The notes below the pieces were generated by a model. That model worked only from the letters and a program-made list of their open reading frames with translations. It searched no databases and was not told where the DNA came from. Made by a program: the position numbers and the translations under genes. From Nitrospirae bacterium UBA4572 (GTDB taxonomy: Bacteria; Nitrospirota; Leptospirillia; Leptospirillales; Leptospirillaceae), in assembly GCA_002387725.1 (NCBI GenBank), contig DGKK01000065.1, positions 1 to 37,812 on the forward strand: DNA of 37,812 nt, in the 5' to 3' direction. Positions 1 through 6,961 of this stretch are shown piece after piece. How positions within the stretch are numbered: position 1 is the first letter of the stretch; every line of letters begins with the position of its first letter.

Positions 1-8
1 GGTCTGCC

Positions 9-38
9 TTGTCGCGACTCTATTGCCCAGATTATGGT
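9..38 (+). promoter_or_regulatory. Candidate promoter upstream of thrB
   Basis: TTGTCG at 9-14 and TATGGT at 33-38 are separated by 18 bases, about 100 bases ahead of the thrB start. This is a modest match to a sigma-70 promoter. It is called only because it is the best pair in the short leader, and nothing else supports it. Confidence 0.25.
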
Positions 39-117
39 AAGATCCAAAAAGTTCGCCACTTAATATGAATGATCAAAAACGTGTTAACCGGTTTGCCCAG
101 AAGCTCATTTGTCGCGA
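9..117 (+). repeat. Two 9-base words repeated in swapped order in the thrB leader
   Basis: TTGTCGCGA occurs at 9-17 and again at 109-117. TTGCCCAGA occurs at 23-31 and again at 93-101. The order is A-B then B-A across the leader, and TCGCGA inside the first word is itself palindromic. The words could be regulator half-sites or the remains of a duplication. The function is unknown. Confidence 0.35.
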
Positions 118-140
118 TTTGCAAGGAGTCTTTGTCTTTC

Positions 141-1076
141 ATGACTTTTCCCACGCTTTCAGTCTATGCGCCAGCCTCGGTTGGCAACATCGGTCCCGGC
201 TTCGATACCTTGGGGATGGCTGTGACCGGCATGGGCGATACCCTATCGGCCACCCTAGACCCCTCCCTCTCAAAAGATGTGATCGAACGGATCACGGGGG
301 CCTGGACCACTCTCCCGACAGATCCCCGCGAGAACACCGCCAGCATAGCCCTCCGGCTCATCCTCGATCGGGCGGGCGAGGGTCGGCCATTTCGACTCGT
401 TCTTGAGAAAGGGGTTCCTGGCTCCGGACTTGGATCCTCAGCCGCCTCTGCCGTTGGCGGGGCCTACCTGGGGAACCTCCTCGTCGGTGACATATTTTCT
501 CCTCAGGAAATTCTTGATGCCGCCCTGGCGGCAGAGGCCGGAGTGAGCGGAGGAGTCTTTCTCGACAACATCTCGGCCTGCCTTTTCGGGGGGGTGACCG
601 TGAGCCACGGGGAGAGCCGGACATCTCTTCCCGCCGGATTTCTTGACGGTGTCCACCTGGTCTTCGTCATCCCAAGGCAAACACTCAGAACCTCCGAGTC
701 CCGCAAGATCCTTCCGGAGCTTGTTCCGAGACACAATGCCATCGGGGCCCTCTCAAACACAGCAGGCATTCTCCTTGCCCTTCTCCGGCAAGATCCGGCT
801 CTCTTCTGCCAGCGTGTCAGCGACCCCTTGATCGAACCCTACCGCAAGGTTCTGATTCCCGGATTTGATGCCCTTCGAGAGGCGGCCCTGAACGCAGGAG
901 CCTCGGGATTTGCCATCTCCGGAGCCGGCTCGACCACCGTGGCCCTCACCCACCGCACCGAAGTGCTCCCGCGTCTCATCGATGATCTCACGTCCGTTCT
1001 TAATAAACTCTCTATCGACGCCCTGGTGATGACCTCCTCCATCGACCCAAAAGGAGTTCGCCGTGCAAATTCCTGA
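141..1076 (+). CDS. thrB: Homoserine kinase
   Basis: This GHMP-superfamily kinase would phosphorylate L-homoserine with ATP in the cytosol, the step before threonine synthase. The N-terminus has the family pattern PASVGNIGPGFDTLG (residues 11-25). The ATP-binding GHMP loop GVPGSGLGSSAAS is at 91-103, and the C-terminal glycine-rich FAISGAGSTTVAL segment is also typical. The 311-residue length is normal. An upstream in-frame ATG at 69 exists, but the ATG at 141 is preferred: it has AGGAG at 124-128 and begins directly at the conserved region. The last 14 bases overlap the start of the next gene, so the two are probably co-translated. No other threonine gene is in the window. Family assignment is firm. 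Confidence 0.92.
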   Translation: MTFPTLSVYAPASVGNIGPGFDTLGMAVTGMGDTLSATLDPSLSKDVIERITGAWTTLPTDPRENTASIALRLILDRAGEGRPFRLVLEKGVPGSGLGSSAASAVGGAYLGNLLVGDIFSPQEILDAALAAEAGVSGGVFLDNISACLFGGVTVSHGESRTSLPAGFLDGVHLVFVIPRQTLRTSESRKILPELVPRHNAIGALSNTAGILLALLRQDPALFCQRVSDPLIEPYRKVLIPGFDALREAALNAGASGFAISGAGSTTVALTHRTEVLPRLIDDLTSVLNKLSIDALVMTSSIDPKGVRRANS

Positions 1077-2157
1077 CCCTGTTTACGACATCAACAAATC
1101 CTATGACGATAACTACCGGGAAGGCCCTGTATTCCATGGACGAATCCCTGCCACCATTCCGAACCCTCCCCCCGTTTCATTTCTGGGAATTCCCGCCAAC
1201 AGCCGTCTCGGCATTCCCGCAGGACCTCTTCTGAACTCAGAATGGATCGGCTTCTATGCCAAGATGGGGTTCGATCTTCTCGTCTACAAGACTGTCCGTA
1301 CTCATCCTCACCCGTCCTACCCCGCACCGAACTGTCTCTATGTCTCCGTGAGCGGCGACCTCACCCCCGAAGTTCTCAACACCCCGCTCATCGGCATTCC
1401 CCAGATAGAGCCCGCCTCGATGCGGGAGATCACCATCACCAACTCCTTCGGAATGCCAAGCCAGGATCCATCGGTATGGCAAAAGGATGTCGAACTTTCT
1501 CGCTCATTGATTGGAAAGGGTCAGGTTCTGATCGTCAGCGTGGTGGGGACAGAGAGAGAGGGCGAATCCATTGCGGAAAACTTTACCCGAGCGGCCAAGA
1601 TGGCAGTTGAGGCCGGAGCCATGGCCATCGAGATGAACTTTTCCTGTCCCAACGTCAAGGGGACGGAGGGGCAGATCTTTCAGGACCCGTCGGCGGCAGG
1701 CTCGATCGCCCAAAAGGTTCGGGCCGGAATCGGAACAAATGTTCCGTTGATCGCCAAGGTGGGATATATCGGAAGCGCCCAGGCTGCAGGCGAGCTTGTG
1801 AGTGCCATCGGTCCCTTTGTCGATGCCATCGCCGCCATCAACACCCTCTCGGCCACGATCATCAATCCCGAGGGCCGCCCGGCACTTCCCGGACCGGGAC
1901 GAGAAAAGTCAGGGGTCTGCGGAAACGGGATCAGAACGGCCGCTTTGGGAGTGGTCAGCCGTCTGTCGCAAGAGGTCAGGGCCAGAAAACTCCCTGTCGC
2001 CCTTGTCGCCGTCGGAGGGTTGATGACAGTGGAAGATATCGACTTGGCGCTCTCTTCGGGAGCCGATTTTGCCATGTCGGCCACCGGAGCCATGTGGGAC
2101 CCCTTTCTGGCCTATCACATGAAGCAGCAGAACCTCAGGGAAGGTCTCCGCCGGTAA
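1063..2157 (+). CDS. pyrD: Dihydroorotate dehydrogenase family protein
   Basis: This is a 364-residue FMN TIM-barrel protein of the dihydroorotate dehydrogenase family, which makes orotate in pyrimidine synthesis. The motif NFSCPNVKG at 192-200 matches the class 1 active-site region, with Cys195 as the expected catalytic base of cytosolic class 1 enzymes. A glycine-rich FMN-phosphate segment (VAVGGLMTVEDI) follows near the C-terminus. No N-terminal membrane helix of the quinone-linked class 2 type is visible. The start is GTG at 1063 with AAGGAG at 1051-1056, overlapping thrB by 14 bases. The 3' end overlaps the convergent pafA gene by 23 bases. The region around the INTLSATIINPEGRPALPG segment diverges from textbook PyrD, so a related substrate cannot be excluded. 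Confidence 0.8.
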   Translation: MQIPDPVYDINKSYDDNYREGPVFHGRIPATIPNPPPVSFLGIPANSRLGIPAGPLLNSEWIGFYAKMGFDLLVYKTVRTHPHPSYPAPNCLYVSVSGDLTPEVLNTPLIGIPQIEPASMREITITNSFGMPSQDPSVWQKDVELSRSLIGKGQVLIVSVVGTEREGESIAENFTRAAKMAVEAGAMAIEMNFSCPNVKGTEGQIFQDPSAAGSIAQKVRAGIGTNVPLIAKVGYIGSAQAAGELVSAIGPFVDAIAAINTLSATIINPEGRPALPGPGREKSGVCGNGIRTAALGVVSRLSQEVRARKLPVALVAVGGLMTVEDIDLALSSGADFAMSATGAMWDPFLAYHMKQQNLREGLRR

Positions 2158-3592
2158 GGGGGCCATTCTCCCTGAACAAATGGGCAAAATACTCCTCAAC
2201 CTCCTGACGGTAACTCCGATAGGGGTCGAGCATATAGAGAATTTCGCCTTCGTTCACCTGCACGCCAAACCATTGAATGATGTAGTCAAAGATCTGGGGA
2301 TTTTCCAGAATTTTTCGGATCGCCAGAGAGCGTCCCTGGGCCCGCGTTCCCACCGGGCCATCGCGAAGTGCCTGCCTGATCGCCGACGGGGAGACAAGCC
2401 GCCGGTGGACACCTTCTTCCTCCAAAGGATAGAAAAGGCCCGTGGCCGGATTGGTGTCATGGTAGGCCAGATCGAGACTTTCCATCCAGGGATCATCCCA
2501 TTCCACTCCCTCCTCCCGCGAAAAATCCTCGAGAAGAACGAGTTTTTGGGCCCAATCCACACGATCCGCAACGAGGGAGGGATCCTTCTTCGAAAGATCG
2601 GAAAGAATTTCCCTCCACCCATCAAGAACCCAGTCAGTATCGTCGCTCTCTCCCCGAAAGGCTCTTTCCGCTGCCTCATAAAATGCCTGCTGGATCTCCA
2701 CCGCACCCATTGTCTTCCCGTTGGAGAGCTCCACCCTCCATTCCATGGACAGGTCGTGGGAGAGCCCTCGGACCGTCGCCACCGGGTCAGCCAGAGAGAT
2801 GCGAGGGGCATCTCCCCGCTCGATCAGTCCCAGAGCAAGCCGGGTTGTCCCGACCTTCAGCCCGAGGGCATACTGGGACATGTTCGAATCACCGAGAAGG
2901 AGGTGGATTCTCCGAAACTGCAAGGGATCGGCCAGAGGCTCGTCGCGGGTATTGACGATGGAGCGGTTCATCTGCACCCACTGGTAGAAGGTGTTGACCA
3001 CATAGTCCGCCCTCTGGGAAATCTGGTAGGGAACGGTTGGCGACTCCCCCGGAAAGGGGAGGATCACATCATTGACGTAAGAGGCGCCCACACGTCCCGC
3101 TCCGGCAAAAATCTGCCGGGTCGCCAAGAAAACGACAAGGGGATCGAGTCCGCGCTCATTGAAGGGGAAGCTTCGGGGAACGGAATAGTTTTCGTGGGAG
3201 CCGAAGGTTGCAAGGGTTTGATGGTCAATGTTGTTCTTGATGAAGGAGACTTCATCGGCGAGACCGAGCTCTTCCAGAGCCTCCGACAGGAGGAAGTCCC
3301 CGGCCCGGTCCATTGCCACGAGGTCGAGGATCGTCCCGCACTCAGGAGCCGCATATTCCACATGGCCCATATCCACATAGAGGCGGCCCCCGTTGCGCAG
3401 GAAGCCTCCATTTCCGGGGGGTTCATCATAGGCTCTTTGATGCAGGTCAATGAGCCCGGCCCCTTTTTTTCGAAAAAGATGATCCCTTACCCGCCGAAAC
3501 AAGTCCTCCTGTCGGATCATGGAGGCACCCTTCAGCTCCGGATCCCGGATGAGAAGACCAAACTCCGTCTCGATCCCGCAGAGGAACTTCAC
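2135..3592 (-). CDS. pafA: PafA-like ligase for the ubiquitin-like modifier (UBact/Pup ligase)
   Basis: This member of the glutamine-synthetase-like Pup ligase/depupylase family would use ATP to join the modifier's C-terminal Glu side chain to substrate lysines. The nucleotide/Mg motif CGIETEFG opens the protein. FLRNGGRLYVD carries the family's conserved Asp, followed by an EYAAPEC segment. INNID, SHENY, VNTRDEPLAD and LLGDSNMS follow in family order, and the C-terminal DPYRSYRQEVEEYFAHL resembles actinobacterial PafA. The position as last gene after prcA is that of PafA. The insertion between GIETEFG and LRNGGRLY is shorter than Dop's and lacks the DARG segment. Oddities are HVEY where HPEY is usual and a Dop-like GSHENY. 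The GTG start at 3592 gives a GTGA overlap with prcA. A TTG at 3601 is the alternative. Confidence 0.85.
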   Translation of the reverse strand: MKFLCGIETEFGLLIRDPELKGASMIRQEDLFRRVRDHLFRKKGAGLIDLHQRAYDEPPGNGGFLRNGGRLYVDMGHVEYAAPECGTILDLVAMDRAGDFLLSEALEELGLADEVSFIKNNIDHQTLATFGSHENYSVPRSFPFNERGLDPLVVFLATRQIFAGAGRVGASYVNDVILPFPGESPTVPYQISQRADYVVNTFYQWVQMNRSIVNTRDEPLADPLQFRRIHLLLGDSNMSQYALGLKVGTTRLALGLIERGDAPRISLADPVATVRGLSHDLSMEWRVELSNGKTMGAVEIQQAFYEAAERAFRGESDDTDWVLDGWREILSDLSKKDPSLVADRVDWAQKLVLLEDFSREEGVEWDDPWMESLDLAYHDTNPATGLFYPLEEEGVHRRLVSPSAIRQALRDGPVGTRAQGRSLAIRKILENPQIFDYIIQWFGVQVNEGEILYMLDPYRSYRQEVEEYFAHLFRENGPLTGGDLP

Positions 3593-4341
3593 CGGAACCA
3601 ACCCGGATCAGCCGGAATTCGCCGAACCCTCGAAGGGGTTGAGCGGTCGAGAAGAACTCCCTCCCACACCCTCTCGGTCAGGAGACGTCTCCCGCATTCT
3701 GCCGCCTTTTCCGGATCGACGAGATTGCCTGACTCATCATGCCCCCGCTCTTCAGGGGAATAAAGGACCTCAAGAAAAAAGCGCCCCATCACCGGAAGGA
3801 CAGCCGAAAGAGGAGCCGGATGGGCCGGAAGTCGTTCCTTGAGGAGCTGAGAGTCTTTCGTGCGAGACTCATCATCCGGACCAAGAACGGCATAACAGGA
3901 CGAACGCAAGATGTTCCCGTCATAGGAGACCTGAAGGAGGAGGTCTTTGGAGGGATCGGGTCCGATTTCGGCCAGAAGGACATTCAGAATGACCGGAGGC
4001 ACCGAGACATCCTCGAATGCACCCTTAAGTTTTGGCGCCAGTCCAAACAACGCCAGCCGTTCGATGGTCACATCGGAGGTGGAGCGCTGAAAGCCTTCCA
4101 CGTGGGCCATGGACAGGAGGTGCCCTCTCACGGATTCGAGATCGGCCGGATGGCCGACTCCGGCGAGCGCCATGCGATCATAGAGCTCAAAGATCTTCGG
4201 TGTCTGGCGGTGAAAGGTGGCAAGGATGATCCCTTCCGCAACAGAGACGGCCAAGACGGGCGTCGCCCGTTCGAGCTGGGCCGCGATGTAGTCCCGCCTC
4301 TGATGAATGGCATCGATCCACCGGTAAGGCTCATCGAACAC
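3589..4341 (-). CDS. prcA: 20S proteasome alpha subunit
   Basis: This structural, non-catalytic subunit forms the outer heptameric rings of the 20S particle and gates access to the chamber. The 250-residue protein has the alpha-type N-terminal helix (RRDYIAAQLERATPVLAV, about 16-33) before the beta-sandwich. The segment PKIFELYDRMALAG (48-61) closely parallels the KISELYDRVGFAA region of mycobacterial PrcA. There is no processed N-terminal Thr, as expected for an alpha subunit. The start is GTG at 4341, with GAGG six bases upstream inside the prcB end, and the two genes overlap by 11 bases. It lies directly after prcB and before pafA, the canonical order. Length and context agree, so I am confident. 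Confidence 0.9.
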   Translation of the reverse strand: MFDEPYRWIDAIHQRRDYIAAQLERATPVLAVSVAEGIILATFHRQTPKIFELYDRMALAGVGHPADLESVRGHLLSMAHVEGFQRSTSDVTIERLALFGLAPKLKGAFEDVSVPPVILNVLLAEIGPDPSKDLLLQVSYDGNILRSSCYAVLGPDDESRTKDSQLLKERLPAHPAPLSAVLPVMGRFFLEVLYSPEERGHDESGNLVDPEKAAECGRRLLTERVWEGVLLDRSTPSRVRRIPADPGWFR

Positions 4342-5158
4342 GCATCACCTCGTTTCTGTAAAGAGAGGCGATCTGTTCATCGGCCACCGTTTCAAGGGAA
4401 GAGGGGGTCAGGATGCGAATGACCGGATAGACGGGGTCCTGTCCCCCAACGCCTCCCGTGGCGGCATCGAAATAAGAGGCCGTCTCCAAAAGGCGCAGGG
4501 AAAGGAGCAGGGCTTCAGCCCGGGAGAGGGAACGAAGTTTTTTTTCTCCCCAGCGATCCAGATAGCGAAGAATCCCCTGGACTTCGGGAGACCCCGACCC
4601 CCCCACGGAAAATTCAACCCCTTCAAAATGGGCTCCCAAAATATCGTAGAAATAAATCCGGACAGCCTCTCCATCCCGGGCGACAAAGAGCGGAGCCACC
4701 GCCCCGATTCCCTCCACCGCCATCGGAAGGTTCTCTTTCAAAAGTTGGGCCAGAATCCGAAGTTTTCCCTCCAGGGAAATTTCCGCTAACTGGCTTCTTC
4801 TGTAGAACTTCAGGGAGTGATCAAGAATTCGCCCCATTTCAAGGGCCATGGCCGGAGAGCCGGAGATGGCAAGCAAGGCCGATCCGTCAATCTCAAGGAT
4901 CTTGTCCACCCTGTTGGACATGATCCTGTTGGAGGCGGTCGCTCGCCGATCCCCCGCCACGAGGACTCCTTCGCTGAAATGGAAGGCCAGAATTGTGGTT
5001 CCGTGGGCCACTCCCTTGAGCCCTGCAGTCTCAGCCCCCGAAAGGCGGGAGCGCAAGGGATCCAGTGAATGGCCACGAAGAAGGTCGGGCAGATACCCAG
5101 ACCGAGGAGGGAGGCGAAGGCCTTCCTCCGATGGAAAGAGACTTTCAGTGGTCTTCAA
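4331..5158 (-). CDS. prcB: 20S proteasome beta subunit (Thr protease)
   Basis: This catalytic Ntn-hydrolase subunit forms the inner rings of the proteasome. The 275-residue precursor has a 53-residue propeptide ending in HG, followed by mature Thr54-Thr-Ile-Leu. Counting from Thr54 as Thr1, Asp70 falls at position 17 and Lys86 at position 33, so the Thr1/Asp17/Lys33 catalytic set is intact. The GVLVAGDRRAT stretch and the later ISGSPAMALEMGR helix are typical beta features. The start is TTG at 5158, preceded by GGGAG with about 8 bases spacing. It begins only three bases after the UBact stop. A TTG start close behind the modifier gene suggests translational coupling that ties protease dose to modifier dose. 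The function call is firm. Confidence 0.93.
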   Translation of the reverse strand: MKTTESLFPSEEGLRLPPRSGYLPDLLRGHSLDPLRSRLSGAETAGLKGVAHGTTILAFHFSEGVLVAGDRRATASNRIMSNRVDKILEIDGSALLAISGSPAMALEMGRILDHSLKFYRRSQLAEISLEGKLRILAQLLKENLPMAVEGIGAVAPLFVARDGEAVRIYFYDILGAHFEGVEFSVGGSGSPEVQGILRYLDRWGEKKLRSLSRAEALLLSLRLLETASYFDAATGGVGGQDPVYPVIRILTPSSLETVADEQIASLYRNEVMRVR

Positions 5159-5161
5159 GGG

Positions 5162-5395
5162 CTATTCTCCCGTTCTCTGGCGATATCGTTCTGACTGCTT
5201 CGGATCGACCTTCTTCATTCGGTCGATCATGCGGTCCCGAATTGGCTTTGGATCAAGATTCTTGGGGGCGGGAGCGTCGGGACCTCCCCCCTTCCTTGAG
5301 GGAAGAGGAACCCGATCCTGATCTTCATACCCAAAAACACCCGGAATGCTTCCTCCATTGTAGTCCGCTCGACTCATTCTCTCAGCGACCGACAT
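5162..5395 (-). CDS. ubact: UBact, Pup-like ubiquitin-like modifier
   Basis: This 77-residue protein sits exactly where Pup lies in actinobacterial proteasome operons. Its C-terminal stretch KKVDPKQSERYRQRTGE (61-77) matches, from memory, the tail of UBact, the Pup counterpart described in Gram-negative proteasome-bearing phyla including Nitrospirota. It ends in Gly-Glu, so the reactive Glu is already encoded and no Gln deamidation is needed. The N-terminal half is Gly/Pro-rich and probably disordered; a short helix is likely around 50-72. Lysines at 35, 45, 50, 61, 62 and 66 could accept chains. By count it has 16 Lys/Arg against 12 Asp/Glu, unlike the strongly acidic mycobacterial Pup. The ATG at 5395 has AAGGAGA about seven bases upstream and overlaps dop by 14 bases. 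Longer in-frame starts lie inside dop and are not preferred. Confidence 0.88.
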   Translation of the reverse strand: MSVAERMSRADYNGGSIPGVFGYEDQDRVPLPSRKGGGPDAPAPKNLDPKPIRDRMIDRMKKVDPKQSERYRQRTGE

Positions 5396-6956
5396 TTTTT
5401 TCTCCTTTTTCCTCCATCGCATTGACGATGGCATCCAAGCCCGACGGATCATCAAGAGCCTCAATTTTCTTCACCAGGTTTTTCACCTCCTGCTCATCAC
5501 CATCGAGTGCCGGAGGAAGATCAACGGACCTCCCCCCGGAAAAGATGATCCGTTCCCACCCGGCCTCCTGAATCCTGTCACCAAAACGGGCCAAAATGGC
5601 AGCCCGAATCGGGGCGCGTCCCCGACCCGGAGGGGAGACCCGTGCGAGAGCGACCTCCTCGGGACGAGTGAGCCGCTGGATGCTGCCTTCTTCCTCCAGG
5701 GGCCAGAATAGGCCATCATGAGGGTCAATGTCATGGTAGGCGAGATCGAGGCTCTGGAAGCCGGGATCGTCTGGCGAGAGCCCCATCTCCTCGCCTCCCC
5801 ACTCAAGAAGAATGGACTTGGCCACCCAGTCAACCCGATCGGAGAGGCGGCGAGGGTCGGCATTATAGTCCCCGAGGGCCCTGTCCCACTCATCAACGAT
5901 CCAGCGATCCTCAGGTCCCGAAACAACCGGCTCCACCTTTTCCCTGTAGAAAGAGAGAATCTCGCTGGCCGTCATCGTGCGACCATCCCGACAGCGAATC
6001 GGGACCCGCCCCTCTTTGGCCCGGGAGATCTCGCGGATGGCACGAACGGGATCTTCGAGCTCCACAATCGGTTCCGGGCGAAGATAGAGGGCTCCCAGCA
6101 CCAGACGGGTCATGCCGACCTTGATCGCCGTCTGCCACTCGGACATGTTCGCATCCCCCACAATGAGGTGGAGACGGCGATAGCGCGCACTGTCGGCATG
6201 AGGTTCATCACGGCTGTTCACCAGAGGGCGACGCTGCATGGTGTCGACCCCGGTACGGACCTCCATGAAGTCGGCCCGCTGGGAGAGCTGATAACCATAG
6301 ACTCTCTGGCCGTCGTCGCCTTCCTGGCCCACCTTTCCGGCCCCCGTCAGGATGATGCGGGCGACCAGGAAGGCCGTGAGTCCCCGGACAATCTCATCGA
6401 AGGACATCTCCCGGGGCAAGAGATAGTTCTCGTGGCACCCGTAACTGTGCCCATGGAAATCTGTATTGTTCCGATAGAGTCCGAGGGCTCCGGGAACTCC
6501 CAGCACCGACTCCCGAAGCCGGATGGCCTCCCGAAGAATCTCCGTCCCCGCCCGATCGAAGAGAAGAAGGTCCCGAATCGAGAGGCATTCGGGGGTGGAG
6601 TATTCGGGATGGGTATGGTCGTTGTAGAATCGAGCCCCGTTCTTCAGGATCCGGTCACTCTTCGACTCCCGAAAGGAGAAACCTCTCTTCAGGTCGGAAC
6701 GGACAAAGGCCTCTTCCTCCTCATCCTGGGCCAGTCGATCGACACGCCCGCCACGGGCGTCGGCCCGCGGATCCTCTTCCTCATAGGCCCAGGTTCCGAA
6801 AGAAGTCTCCCGGAACGATCGAACAAGCTCCATGGACTCGACGACCGGATCGGATTCCTCCACATCCCGGCGAATGATGCCAAACTCTGTCTCGATACCG
6901 CAGAGAATCTTCGCCGGAGGAAATTCCCGACGCGTCTTTCTGTCAGGGCCCCCCAC
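5382..6956 (-). CDS. dop: Dop-like enzyme (modifier-removing isopeptidase)
   Basis: This 524-residue paralog of PafA belongs to the same ligase/depupylase family. Actinobacterial Dop deamidates Pup and cleaves it from substrates. The motif CGIETEFG is at 19-26. A long insertion follows, containing WAYEEEDPRADARGG (56-70), which parallels the Dop-loop WDYEVESPLRDARGF segment of mycobacterial Dop. ILKNGARFYND carries the conserved Asp113, then HTHPEYSTPEC, YGCHENYLLPR, GYQLSQRADFMEV, NSRDEPHAD and IVGDANMSE. The late EAGWERIIF also matches Dop. Because the modifier here ends in Glu, deamidation is not required, so removal of the modifier is the likely role. The start is GTG at 6956, five bases after the ATPase stop, with a weak ribosome site, so coupling is likely. 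Confidence 0.87.
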   Translation of the reverse strand: MGGPDRKTRREFPPAKILCGIETEFGIIRRDVEESDPVVESMELVRSFRETSFGTWAYEEEDPRADARGGRVDRLAQDEEEEAFVRSDLKRGFSFRESKSDRILKNGARFYNDHTHPEYSTPECLSIRDLLLFDRAGTEILREAIRLRESVLGVPGALGLYRNNTDFHGHSYGCHENYLLPREMSFDEIVRGLTAFLVARIILTGAGKVGQEGDDGQRVYGYQLSQRADFMEVRTGVDTMQRRPLVNSRDEPHADSARYRRLHLIVGDANMSEWQTAIKVGMTRLVLGALYLRPEPIVELEDPVRAIREISRAKEGRVPIRCRDGRTMTASEILSFYREKVEPVVSGPEDRWIVDEWDRALGDYNADPRRLSDRVDWVAKSILLEWGGEEMGLSPDDPGFQSLDLAYHDIDPHDGLFWPLEEEGSIQRLTRPEEVALARVSPPGRGRAPIRAAILARFGDRIQEAGWERIIFSGGRSVDLPPALDGDEQEVKNLVKKIEALDDPSGLDAIVNAMEEKGEKNVGR

Positions 6957-6961
6957 GGAAA

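Noticed and set aside
2180..3763. 527-residue open frame on the plus strand
   Set aside because: It is a shadow of pafA and prcA, with no family motifs; the minus-strand frames have clear signatures.
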